Assembly: GCF_003363755.1 (NCBI RefSeq)
Contig: NZ_CP031396.1
Span: 310,001 to 374,000, forward strand
Source of the DNA: Pseudomonas protegens
GTDB taxonomy: Bacteria > Pseudomonadota > Gammaproteobacteria > Pseudomonadales > Pseudomonadaceae
DNA length: 64,000 nucleotides
Direction: 5' to 3'
Shown: positions 1 to 8,958 of the stretch, in pieces
Position numbering within the stretch: the stretch's first letter is position 1
Layout: every line of letters begins with the position of its first letter
Position numbers and translations under genes: made by a program
Notes under the pieces: model-generated
Seen by the model: only the letters and a program-made list of their open reading frames with translations
Database searches by the model: none
Told to the model about the DNA's origin: nothing

Positions 1-165
1 GATTGGCAATCGGTGGTTTCCAGCGACGCCAACGCCGGTTACTTCAACGTCGGCATGACCATTGCGGCTACCGACAACCTGACCATTGTGCCCAACCTGT
101 CCATCGGCATGACCGAGGACGCCCCGGCCTTCACCTTCAGCCTGAAATTCCCTTACTACTTCTGA
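1..165 (+). CDS. C-terminal end of an outer-membrane beta-barrel channel (phenol MetA-type family), partial
   Basis: Only the last 54 codons are inside the window, reading in frame from base 1 to a TGA at 163-165. The residues alternate polar and hydrophobic and finish in FSLKFPYYF, the terminal aromatic residue used by the BAM machinery for outer-membrane barrels. The pattern [14 protein letters not shown] resembles the end of the MetA-pathway-of-phenol-degradation transporter family (PF13557), but the visible part is too short to fix the family. The gene runs convergent to the sigma-54 activator and shares a hairpin with it. Confidence 0.6.
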   Translation, partial: DWQSVVSSDANAGYFNVGMTIAATDNLTIVPNLSIGMTEDAPAFTFSLKFPYYF

Positions 166-177
166 TCCACCGGCAGA

Positions 178-228
178 AACGCCAAGGCCCGCAGCGATTC
201 CCCAATCGCAGCGGGCCCTGGCGTTTTT
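178..228. terminator. Bidirectional intrinsic terminator
   Basis: An almost perfect inverted repeat of 22 bases per arm (178-199 with 203-224) is followed by a run of T on the plus strand. It sits between the convergent barrel gene and the sigma-54 regulator gene and can end both transcripts. Confidence 0.8.
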
Positions 229-234
229 GCCGCC

Positions 235-1560
<1,326 letters not shown>

Positions 1561-1913
1561 GACTGGTCCTTGGCGCCAAAAGAGGGAAAAGTTATTAGAA
1601 ACAGTGGTTTGGCAAACCTGGCTGTAACGTTAGCAAGAACTTGACGCTTGAATGTATCAATTGCTTATAGCGCTGCTTACCAAAGGAACTAAGGCGCTAC
1701 CAGAACTTCGTCCCGAGCGACTGATTGTCGCAGTCATTTTTTAAGAACCCCGTAACTAATGGTGTTGTCACAGGGCCCACGTACGAAAGTTGTAAAAACT
1801 TGTTTTTCAGTGTGACCCGATCACTACCTCAGTGCATCAGTACAAGTGACCAGCCGAACGGTAAGCCCAACCGACGGCACATCATCTGATTGGGCACATA
1901 GAGAGAAGACCCC
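1561..1913. other. Divergent intergenic region
   Basis: This stretch of 353 bases separates the divergent sigma-54 regulator and the 88-aa protein, so it must carry both promoters. It is AT-richer than its surroundings. I could not identify a convincing -24/-12 or -35/-10 pair by eye, and no gene is supported here. Confidence 0.5.
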
Positions 1914-2180
1914 ATGAACGCCCCGCTCCGTAGAAACGAAGCACTTTTGATCGCCGACCGCGCATTCAAGCCTTTTCAATGCGTGGCCTGGGCCCCACAG
2001 GACGGGAACGGCGAGCTCAGCCTGAGCGTCATCGACCGTACCAGTACCCGTATCGGTCACACCCAGATTCCCAGCAGTGCCTACTCCGATCCAGCCCAAC
2101 TGGAAGACCTGCTCAAACAAGCCCGCGCTGAACTGAGCCAGGAAGGTTATATCTTGCAGTCCTGGGCCATGCCCAAGTAA
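1914..2180 (+). CDS. Small conserved hypothetical protein (88 aa)
   Basis: The start ATG is preceded by a purine-rich GAGAGAAGA about ten bases upstream. The protein has no signal peptide or membrane segment and looks like a small mixed alpha/beta cytoplasmic protein (LSLSVIDRTSTRIGHTQI, then a helix PAQLEDLLKQARAELSQEG). I think similar proteins occur widely in Pseudomonas, but I know no function. It stands alone, followed by a perfect hairpin. Confidence 0.7.
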   Translation: MNAPLRRNEALLIADRAFKPFQCVAWAPQDGNGELSLSVIDRTSTRIGHTQIPSSAYSDPAQLEDLLKQARAELSQEGYILQSWAMPK

Positions 2181-2190
2181 GTGATGCTGT

Positions 2191-2223
2191 TAGCGGATCA
2201 CCCGAACAGGTGATCCGCTATTT
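2191..2223 (+). terminator. Hairpin after the 88-aa gene
   Basis: A perfect 12-bp stem (2191-2202 with 2209-2220) has a 6-base loop CGAACA and is followed by only a short TTT. It lies 10 bases after the stop codon, so it is a probable terminator with a weak U tract. Confidence 0.6.
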
Positions 2224-2363
2224 AGGCAAAACAACTAAGCACGCTATCTATTTTTCCCTCGCAGCAACTTTTATCTGTAGCGTAGTGGTTGTTTTCGCTA
2301 GTGCAGAAGCTGCACCTCCTCGCTATTTCCAACTAGTGTCCCTTGTGCTTCATCGATGCCCTC

Positions 2364-4511
2364 TCAGGGCCGCCCCATCAGCGGGTCACTGATACTGTGT
2401 GCCCCGGTTTCCAGTCGTCCGGCTACCCTGCGCAACCAGCCTGCGTCACTGCGCAGGGTCAAGTCATACCAGCCACCGCTGGACTCACAGGCGAAAACCT
2501 GGCGCACCTCTGCTCCCCCAGGCACGACCAGGGTCCATGGCCCCTGTTGGGTATAAGGGCAGCGATCGATAGTGACCGATACCCCATGCACACCCGGATT
2601 GCTCAGGGTGAATTGCAGTTGGTTATTGCTGGACGTCACCAACAGCTCAGGCTGGAGCTGTTGCAGCTGGCCGCTGAAGCTGCGGTGGAAGCCATTAGGT
2701 CCCAATACCCACAGCTGGTAGCGCTCCACCACGGGCCAGCTGTCCTGCAGCGCCTTGCCGGCCTCCACCGTGTAGCGCCGCGGGATATCGCTCAGGTGCA
2801 GGCCGTCGTAGACATGCAACACCGCGCCCTGCTCGCCAGTGTTCTGCAGGCTCAGGGACAGGGTCTTGGCCTTGGGGTCCACCTGGCTATCGACATGCAG
2901 ACGATAAGGCAGTGCCCGTGAAGGTCGGGCCAGCCGCGGCTGGTGCGGTGGCAACTGCTGGCTGGCCAAGGGTAGCGGCACCTGGAGCAGCTTCTCCTGG
3001 CGCTGGCGCAAACCGTCGGCGGCCTGCCGGGTGGTGGTCTGCAGCGCCGGTAATGGCTCATGGTTGGGGTCGACGAAATTCAACGCCGACGTCAGGTCGC
3101 CACATACCGCCCGCCGCCATGCACTGATGTTGGGCTCGCGCACGCCAAAGCGTTTTTCGAGAAATTGCAGCACCGAGGTGTGATCGAACACCTGGGAATT
3201 GACCCAGCCTCCCCGGCTCCAGGGAGACAGCACCAGCATCGGTACCCGCGGCCCGGGGCCATACACGCCGCCATCGGGCAGCGGTTGCTGGGTCGAACCG
3301 GGTGGCGCCGGATGCTTGAACAGTTCGCTGTCGAAACCCAGCGTGGACTTGCCGGCAAAGCTGCCATCCTGACGCTGGGAAGGTGCCGACGGCGACGGCA
3401 TATGATCGAAGAAGCCATCGTTTTCATCGTAGGTCAGTAACAGCACGGTCTTGCTCCAGACCTCGGGATTGCCAGTCAACGCCAGGAGAATCTCCTGGGT
3501 GAACCAGCCGCCCTGGACCGGACTCGATGGGCCGGGATGCTCGGAATAGGCGGCCGGCGCCACAATCCAGCTGACCTGGGGCAACTTGCCGGCCTGCACG
3601 TCATTGCGAAATCCACCAATGATCGCCTCCAGATTGCTGCCGCTGCTGGCCGGCAAGGTATTGCCATTGCCCTTGTACAGCGCAGCGACGGCGTTCAAGG
3701 CATCGCTGTAAGGCACAAAGGCATTGAAGTCCTTGGGCGGTTGGGCCGGATTGCCCACCTGTACGCTGGCGGCGCGGTACTGACGAAAGCCGGCCAGGGG
3801 GTTGTCGCCGAAATTGTCCGGCAGGTGCTGGTAAACCTTCCAACTGACACCCTGCTCTTCCAGGCGTTCGGGATAGGTCTTCCAGCTGTAGCCGACGTTT
3901 ACCGCACCCGGGCCATCCCATTCGTTGACCACCGCGGCGACCTTTGCCGCGCTCGGGCCGTTGCTGCCGGTCCAGAGAAACAACCGGTTGGGGTTGGTCC
4001 CGGCGTGTACCGAACAGTGATAGGCGTCGCACAGGGTGAAGGTGTTGGCCAGGGCGAACTGGAATGGCAGCTCCTGCTCACGGTAATAACCCATGGACGT
4101 CGCTGTCTTGTGGGTCGGCCAGGCACTCATGCGGCCGTTGTCCCAGGCCGAATGGGCATCCACCCATGAATGAGGCGTGCCACTGACGCGCTGGGCGTTG
4201 CCTTTGCTGCTGTCCAGGTGATAGGGCATCACCAGCCGGCCCTTACCCTGTTGCTCCCAGACCGTGCGCTGACCGGGCAGTGGAATGGTAAAGCGGTCGC
4301 TGAAGCCCCGTACCCCGGGAAAAGTACCGAAGTAATGATCGAAAGAGCGATTTTCCTGCATCAGGATCACTACGTGTTCGACATCCTTGATCGTCCCCGT
4401 ACGGTTATTCGCCGGTATGGCCAGGGCTTGGCGAATAGCCAGGGGCAAGGATGAAAAAAATGAACCGATAGCGGCCGCTTGCAATAGCTTCCTGCGTGAA
4501 AGACTGGGCAT
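2364..4511 (-). CDS. Tat-exported phospholipase C (PlcH/PlcN-type phosphoesterase)
   Basis: The protein of 715 residues starts at the ATG at 4511, giving MPSLSRRKLLQ, a twin-arginine signal; longer in-frame starts would bury it. An AAGGA motif lies upstream. The phosphoesterase domain (PF04185) shows VVILMQENRSFDHYFGTFPG near the mature N-terminus and LLTYDENDGFFDH near residue 390, both metal and substrate site motifs of bacterial phospholipase C. The C-terminal 200 residues look like the two beta-rich DUF756 domains of PlcH/PlcN. It should release diacylglycerol or ceramide and a phosphorylated head group from phospholipids outside the cytoplasm. Haemolytic versus non-haemolytic specificity cannot be told. 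No plcR chaperone gene is adjacent. Confidence 0.9.
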   Translation of the reverse strand: MPSLSRRKLLQAAAIGSFFSSLPLAIRQALAIPANNRTGTIKDVEHVVILMQENRSFDHYFGTFPGVRGFSDRFTIPLPGQRTVWEQQGKGRLVMPYHLDSSKGNAQRVSGTPHSWVDAHSAWDNGRMSAWPTHKTATSMGYYREQELPFQFALANTFTLCDAYHCSVHAGTNPNRLFLWTGSNGPSAAKVAAVVNEWDGPGAVNVGYSWKTYPERLEEQGVSWKVYQHLPDNFGDNPLAGFRQYRAASVQVGNPAQPPKDFNAFVPYSDALNAVAALYKGNGNTLPASSGSNLEAIIGGFRNDVQAGKLPQVSWIVAPAAYSEHPGPSSPVQGGWFTQEILLALTGNPEVWSKTVLLLTYDENDGFFDHMPSPSAPSQRQDGSFAGKSTLGFDSELFKHPAPPGSTQQPLPDGGVYGPGPRVPMLVLSPWSRGGWVNSQVFDHTSVLQFLEKRFGVREPNISAWRRAVCGDLTSALNFVDPNHEPLPALQTTTRQAADGLRQRQEKLLQVPLPLASQQLPPHQPRLARPSRALPYRLHVDSQVDPKAKTLSLSLQNTGEQGAVLHVYDGLHLSDIPRRYTVEAGKALQDSWPVVERYQLWVLGPNGFHRSFSGQLQQLQPELLVTSSNNQLQFTLSNPGVHGVSVTIDRCPYTQQGPWTLVVPGGAEVRQVFACESSGGWYDLTLRSDAGWLRRVAGRLETGAHSISDPLMGRP

Positions 4512-4752
4512 GGGTCTTTGAATCCTTGTGGTTGCAGCGCGATATATGACGCTGCAAGCAAAAGTATTCATTTCAAATAACAAGGCAGTGACATTGCCAT
4601 TGCAATTACATCAAGCCGGTATTGCCCAGACCTGAGACTTCGCAAATAGACCATTTTTTCAAAGTTGCAAAAGAATGTTTCATGAAGAAAACACCCGAGC
4701 CTGCAAACTTGTCATCAATGGCCAGGTCCAGAAACAATATCGACCCGTTGCC

Positions 4753-5763
4753 TTACTGAAGATTGTCCGCCACTTCATTGCGTTGAACCCGCAACGGATT
4801 GAACGCCAGCCGGATAAACTGCGGGTCCCGCGCGAGTTTGTAGTCCGGACCGACAAAGTACTCCTTGGCCCCCGGATCATGCTTGCCGAGATATAGAATC
4901 CAGGCGGTTGTAATACCGGCGAACTCGTTTTCCCGGACACTGCGCACCGGACTGAAATGGGTGGCGTTATGGGCCGTGGCACTCCATCCCGGCACCGCCT
5001 TGATCAACCCGCCCTGCCAGAGCCGCGGCCAGGCCCAGGCCGGCACCACCACATCCGCGGCCCCGGTAAGCACCAGGGTTGGGGTCTTGACGGTGGAGCC
5101 CAGGCCTATGGGCCCAGGTTCGATGGGCAGCGAGCCGATGTAGCGCAGCTGTGGATCGATGTCCTGCAAGGTGCCAGGCAGCAGGCTCGACGAGAGGATC
5201 GACGCCCCGCCGCCAGCGGAGTGCCCCGCCACTATGGTGCGAGACAGATCGACCTTGCCGAACAACGCTGAGGTTGGGTCCTGGTTGAGCTTGCTCAGCT
5301 CAAGGGCACCCAGGACATGCATGGTGGGCGCGGTATTGATGAAGTCGGAGGAGATGATCACGATAAAGCCGTAACTCGCCCACAGCCTCATCAAATCGGT
5401 GTATTGCCCCTGATTGGAAAGGATGCCGCCAACAAAGTTGACCACCGGCAACTTGTCCAGATTCCTTATATTGCTCGGGTAATAAACACTGGTGGAAACC
5501 GGACTGGCAAATCCATAGGGAAAGGACGAATTACATTGAACGCTGTTGTCCAGCAGCATGATCCTCGCCAATACACCCAACAGACCGCGACAGTCACTCA
5601 AGACCGCATTGGTAGTGACCTTGTACGGCCCTGGAGACTTGGCATATTGATCATTGGCCAGCCCCAGTGCCGGAACAAGTTGCGAGGCACCGGCCAGACT
5701 CCCAAAAGCAACTAAGACTCCAGCCAAACATAGTTGCACTGCCACCTTGCGTATCGATCTCAT
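4753..5763 (-). CDS. Secreted alpha/beta hydrolase (cutinase/chlorophyllase-like)
   Basis: Starting at the ATG at 5763, behind AAGGAA, the protein has 336 residues and a Sec signal peptide (MRSIRKVAVQLCLAGVLVAF, cleavage near AGA-SQ). The catalytic serine is in GHSAGGGAS. The acid is likely the Asp of LTGAADVVVPA and the base the His of HNATHFSPV. This arrangement resembles dienelactone hydrolase, chlorophyllase and cutinase-type polyester or lipid esterases. Four Cys in the mature protein may form disulfides. Substrate is unknown; the neighbouring secreted phospholipase suggests lipid or polyester scavenging, but the two genes are 240 bases apart and may be separate transcripts. Confidence 0.8.
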   Translation of the reverse strand: MRSIRKVAVQLCLAGVLVAFGSLAGASQLVPALGLANDQYAKSPGPYKVTTNAVLSDCRGLLGVLARIMLLDNSVQCNSSFPYGFASPVSTSVYYPSNIRNLDKLPVVNFVGGILSNQGQYTDLMRLWASYGFIVIISSDFINTAPTMHVLGALELSKLNQDPTSALFGKVDLSRTIVAGHSAGGGASILSSSLLPGTLQDIDPQLRYIGSLPIEPGPIGLGSTVKTPTLVLTGAADVVVPAWAWPRLWQGGLIKAVPGWSATAHNATHFSPVRSVRENEFAGITTAWILYLGKHDPGAKEYFVGPDYKLARDPQFIRLAFNPLRVQRNEVADNLQ

Positions 5764-5948
5764 TGATAGTTCCTTTATCTGCCTGCTTTCCCTGCAAGAC
5801 CGGATACTCCCTCTGGCCGTGCACTCACTACTGCCAATCACCTGAACTTCATCTCACTGCAACAAGCCTGAAACACTCAGCCTTAGTTGCCCAGCGGACT
5901 CTGGCGACCCTAGAACAAGACAAATTCCAAGGTCAATCCTTATTCAAG

Positions 5949-6872
5949 CTAGAGCAGCCCACCGAAGCGCCGATAGAAGCTTTCCCCCACATCCGGTAGC
6001 GGTCCATCAGCGCTCTCCAGAGCCGTGGCCAGCCACTCCTCAGCCTTGGCCTGGATCAAGCGATAGATGTTGCGACACAGCTGGCGCGCTGCACGACCCT
6101 CCCAATCGCCGGGAAGCAGTTCGTCCGGCAACTGCGGGTCGCGCAGCAACAGCTTGCGGTACTCATGAATCAGCAGCAGGCGAGCCAGGAAACAGTCGGA
6201 TGGTTGCAACTGCTCCTGCTCGCGCAGGGCCTGCCAGAGGGGGCGAAACAGTTGGATGAATTCACTGTAATGGGCTGCCAGTTCGTCAATGTTCCAGCTC
6301 TCGCGCACCTGCTGGCGCAGGGCTCTGGAGCCGAGCACGTCCTCGGGTGCAGTGGCAAAGACAATGGTGTCGTCCTGGGCACCAAGCTCCAGCAAGGTGG
6401 CATTGATATCGGCGCGATCGCTGCGCGGGCACGCCAGCATCAGCGGCGACATCGCGGCAAACCCTTGCCACTCCAACTCTTCACGCACTTGCTTGCGCAA
6501 CTCCGGTTGCAATTGTCCGAGCATTACCAGGCTCCAGGAACCATCCCAGGCCGGCACACCGGCGCTATAGACCCGCTTGAACGCCTTGTCGAATCGCCGG
6601 CGACCGGCCAGGGTCAGGCTGTAGTAACTGCGGCGCCCGACCTTTTCGGCAGTCAGCCAACCCTCCTTGCTCAGGCGAAAGATCGAAGTGCGGATCAGCC
6701 GCTCGTTGATCCCCATGGGCTCCAGCAGTTGAATCAGGCTGCCCAGCCAGACGGTGCCGCCATGGGGTTCGATGGCATCGCCGTACAGGGTGATGATCAG
6801 CGAACTGGCGCGGATCGGGGTCTGCTCCTGAAAGCGTTTGATCAGGTGGTTCAGTGGCGCTAGGGACGACAT
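5949..6872 (-). CDS. paaX: PaaX, phenylacetyl-CoA-responsive repressor
   Basis: Starting at the ATG at 6872 the protein is 307 residues, the usual PaaX length. The N-terminal winged helix (SSLIITLYGDAIEPHGGTVWLGSLI then RLIRTSIFRLSKEGWL) is the PaaX-like DNA-binding domain, followed by the central and C-terminal PaaX domains. In known systems PaaX represses paa promoters and is released by phenylacetyl-CoA. Its gene follows paaY closely on the same strand and diverges from paaG, so it is placed to control the neighbouring catabolic genes. Likely operators are annotated separately. Confidence 0.95.
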   Translation of the reverse strand: MSSLAPLNHLIKRFQEQTPIRASSLIITLYGDAIEPHGGTVWLGSLIQLLEPMGINERLIRTSIFRLSKEGWLTAEKVGRRSYYSLTLAGRRRFDKAFKRVYSAGVPAWDGSWSLVMLGQLQPELRKQVREELEWQGFAAMSPLMLACPRSDRADINATLLELGAQDDTIVFATAPEDVLGSRALRQQVRESWNIDELAAHYSEFIQLFRPLWQALREQEQLQPSDCFLARLLLIHEYRKLLLRDPQLPDELLPGDWEGRAARQLCRNIYRLIQAKAEEWLATALESADGPLPDVGESFYRRFGGLL

Positions 6873-6936
6873 GGGCGTACCGGAAAAAAAGGAAGGAATA
6901 TAGCCGGTTTCAGGCCGTCGCAGCGGCCCGGGGTGT

Positions 6937-7530
6937 TCATTGGCCGGCCTTGGGACGAAAGCCGCCGTCGGCGATTCGCGGCCGATCAACCTCGACCCGA
7001 GACAGCGGCTCACAGACTTGCATCTGCTCCAGGCAGCGACGGGTCAAGTGCTGGTACTCCCGAGTGCCGGCCAGCTTCCAGGCCACTTCCTCGTCGCTCA
7101 ACTGACGCGTGACCCGCGCCGGCGCGCCCATCACCAGCGATTGCGGCGCGCATTCGAAACCGGCCTTGACCAGCGCCGCCGCCGAAACGAAGGAACGCGG
7201 TGCAATGAAGGCGTTGTCCATCACCACCGCATTCATGCCCACCAGCGCGTCGGCGCCAATTCGGCAACCGTGCAACACTGCGCCATGGCCGACATGGCCA
7301 TTGCGCTCCACCACCGTGTCGCTATCGGGGAAACCATGCATCACGCAGGTGTCCTGCAGATTGGCCCCCTCTTCGAGGACAATCCGGCCAAAATCCCCCC
7401 GCAGGCTGGCCAGGGGGCCGACATAGCAACGGGGGCCGACTATCACATCGCCGATCAGCACCGCCGAAGGGTGCACATAGGCACTGGGATCGACCACCGG
7501 AATCAAGCCATCAAGGCTGTAGCACGTCAT
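6937..7530 (-). CDS. paaY: PaaY, left-handed beta-helix hexapeptide protein of phenylacetate catabolism
   Basis: The ATG at 7530 follows GGGAAG and gives 197 residues. Hexapeptide repeats (YVHPSAVLIGDVIVGPRCYVGP and on) build a left-handed beta-helix of the gamma-carbonic-anhydrase type, with His residues in HGFPD and NGHVGHGAVLHG as likely metal ligands. Known PaaY proteins are thioesterases that remove dead-end ring-epoxide or cyclic CoA esters formed during phenylacetate degradation. It is transcribed with paaX, ending 64 bases before the paaX start. Confidence 0.93.
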   Translation of the reverse strand: MTCYSLDGLIPVVDPSAYVHPSAVLIGDVIVGPRCYVGPLASLRGDFGRIVLEEGANLQDTCVMHGFPDSDTVVERNGHVGHGAVLHGCRIGADALVGMNAVVMDNAFIAPRSFVSAAALVKAGFECAPQSLVMGAPARVTRQLSDEEVAWKLAGTREYQHLTRRCLEQMQVCEPLSRVEVDRPRIADGGFRPKAGQ

Positions 7531-7644
7531 GCTGCTTCCCTCTCTGATCAGCAGAAACTGCTGTTGTTGGAGCGGCTGGGGGGCGCTGCACTTGCCCGCG
7601 AATACAACGCCGAGAATGCACGACGCCACCCAATCCAGGATACC

Positions 7645-7671
7645 GATACAACGCGGACGGCATTTTGTATC
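7645..7671. promoter_or_regulatory. Inverted repeat GATACA-N15-TGTATC before paaY
   Basis: GATACA (7645-7650) and TGTATC (7666-7671) form an exact inverted repeat over 27 bases, 115 bases before the paaY start. TGTATC is also the core of the element repeated before paaG and paaA, so this may be a PaaX site that allows autoregulation. That assignment is inferred. Confidence 0.4.
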
Positions 7672-7860
7672 AGGTTATTCTCGGTACACAACCGTTCTCC
7701 AAGACACAGGCCTGGCTCGCCACAGGCGCCACAACCCGCAAAGCATAAAGGATACGGCCTCAATTACCGGCCCAAGTCAGCATTCCGTCGACCTTCCGCC
7801 CCGAATAGAACACAGCTGAAGCCGAAAGATAGGACACATTAACAATCCATTAACCTTGAT

Positions 7861-7874
7861 TTTATGTATCACAT
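7861..7874. promoter_or_regulatory. Candidate PaaX operator before paaG
   Basis: The sequence TTTATGTATCACAT is identical over 14 bases to 10396-10409 before paaA. Its complement, ATGTGATACATAAA, resembles the PaaX site described in E. coli, which contains TGATTC. It lies about 90 bases before the paaG start. Confidence 0.55.
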
Positions 7875-7960
7875 TGGCGATATACTCGGCGAAAACCGGC
7901 TCCCGGGCCGACCCGACAATCGAGCCGGCAACCGGCCGCATCACTCCGAGGACATCCACC

Positions 7961-8770
7961 ATGCCTCAACACCCGACCATGAACTTTGCCACCATCCTGT
8001 TCTCCATCAGCGAGGGCGTCGCCCTCCTCAGCCTCAACCGTCCCGAACAGCTCAACAGTTTCAACCCACAGATGCATGGCGAGGTGCAGGCGGCCCTCAA
8101 GCACGTGCGCAACAACCCCGAGGTGCGGGTCCTGCTCCTGACCGGCGAAGGCCGCGGCTTCTGCGCGGGGCAGGACCTTGGCGAGCGCGACGTCGCCCCC
8201 GGCGATGCAGCGCCTGACCTGGGGGAATCCATCGAACAGTTCTACAACCCGCTGGTGCGTGAGCTGCGCGACCTGCCATTGCCGGTGATCTGCGCGGTCA
8301 ATGGCGTGGCCGCCGGCGCTGGCGCCAACCTGCCCCTGGCCTGCGACCTGGTGCTGGCGGCGCGCTCCGCGAGCTTTATCCAGGCCTTCTGCAAACTCGG
8401 GCTGATTCCCGATTCCGGCGGCACCTGGCTGCTGCCACGGCTGGTGGGCATGGCCCGGGCCAAGGCCCTGGCCCTGCTCGGCAACCGCCTGAGCGCCGAA
8501 CAGGCCGAGCAATGGGGACTGATCTACCAGTGCGTGGACGACGCCTTGCTGCGCGATGAAGCCCTGAGCCTGGCCCGACACCTGGCGACTCAACCCACCT
8601 ATGGCCTGGCGCTGATCAAGCGCAGCCTGAATGCCAGCCTGCACAACAGCTTCGACCAGCAACTGGAGCTGGAGCGCGACCTGCAACGCCTGGCGGGACG
8701 CAGCGAAGACTATCGAGAAGGTGTCAGTGCCTTCATGGACAAGCGCCCTCCTGTGTTCAAGGGGCGCTGA
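7961..8770 (+). CDS. paaG: PaaG, ring-epoxide isomerase (crotonase family)
   Basis: PaaG converts the phenylacetyl-CoA ring 1,2-epoxide to the oxepin-CoA. The protein is 269 residues from the ATG at 7961, chosen because GAGGA lies upstream; the internal ATG at 7979 would give 263 residues, the common family length, but has no Shine-Dalgarno. Crotonase signatures are present: ALLSLNRPEQLNSFN near the start, the oxyanion-hole segment GRGFCAGQDL and the VAAGAGANLPLACDL stretch. The catalytic Asp region SFIQAFCKLGLIPDSGGTWLLPRLVG fits PaaG rather than PaaF. Directly after the stop comes what looks like the beginning of a destroyed paaH. Confidence 0.93.
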   Translation: MPQHPTMNFATILFSISEGVALLSLNRPEQLNSFNPQMHGEVQAALKHVRNNPEVRVLLLTGEGRGFCAGQDLGERDVAPGDAAPDLGESIEQFYNPLVRELRDLPLPVICAVNGVAAGAGANLPLACDLVLAARSASFIQAFCKLGLIPDSGGTWLLPRLVGMARAKALALLGNRLSAEQAEQWGLIYQCVDDALLRDEALSLARHLATQPTYGLALIKRSLNASLHNSFDQQLELERDLQRLAGRSEDYREGVSAFMDKRPPVFKGR

Positions 8771-8771
8771 C

Positions 8772-8837
8772 ATGGCCCCGCTGCGTCGTACCGCAGAAAC
8801 TGCCGCAGTGGGTGCCGGGGCGTGGGCACCACCCTGA
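8772..8837 (+). pseudogene. Probable paaH (3-hydroxyadipyl-CoA dehydrogenase) 5' remnant
   Basis: An ATG one base after the paaG stop opens 21 codons, MAPLRRTAETAAVGAGAW and a stop soon after. VGAGA at residues 13-17 matches in position and sequence the Rossmann GxGxxG motif at the N-terminus of PaaH proteins (VVGAGAMG). The reading then breaks as GCG-TGG-GCA, as if one base had been lost from GCG-ATG-GGC. PaaH normally follows PaaG in Pseudomonas. The match is short, so this is an inference, but the site is just where paaH, paaI and paaJ are missing. Confidence 0.5.
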
Positions 8838-8872
8838 TCCTCCAGAGGCGCCAGCCCGCGCCTGCAGAACTC

Positions 8873-8900
8873 CCCGCAAGCCCTTCGTGCCTCTTGCGGG
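8873..8900 (+). promoter_or_regulatory. Hairpin between the paaH remnant and paaK
   Basis: CCCGCAAG (8873-8880) pairs exactly with CTTGCGGG (8893-8900) across a 12-base loop. It has no T run, so it may be an mRNA processing or stability structure, or a scar of the deletion, rather than a terminator. Confidence 0.35.
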
Positions 8901-8958
8901 TCATGCACTCAGAACCCGCAGTGACGGGTTGAACGACAACAACAATACGAGTGACACC

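Larger units (their letters stand above)
7531..7960. other. Control region between paaY and paaG
   Basis: This stretch of 430 bases carries the divergent promoters for paaYX and for the paaG side. It holds a spaced inverted repeat (7645-7671) and one copy of the 14-base element also found before paaA (7861-7874). In other pseudomonads paaF precedes paaG; I see no paaF sequence here. No gene is supported in this stretch. Confidence 0.6.

Noticed and set aside
2210..2392. 60-codon frame with one hydrophobic segment after the 88-aa gene
   Set aside because: It starts inside the terminator hairpin, lacks a ribosome site and runs into the phospholipase gene end.
7529..7819. Open frame in the paaY-paaG spacer as a possible paaF relic
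   Set aside because: I compared it by eye with the crotonase start (LNRPERRNALN-type) and saw no similarity.
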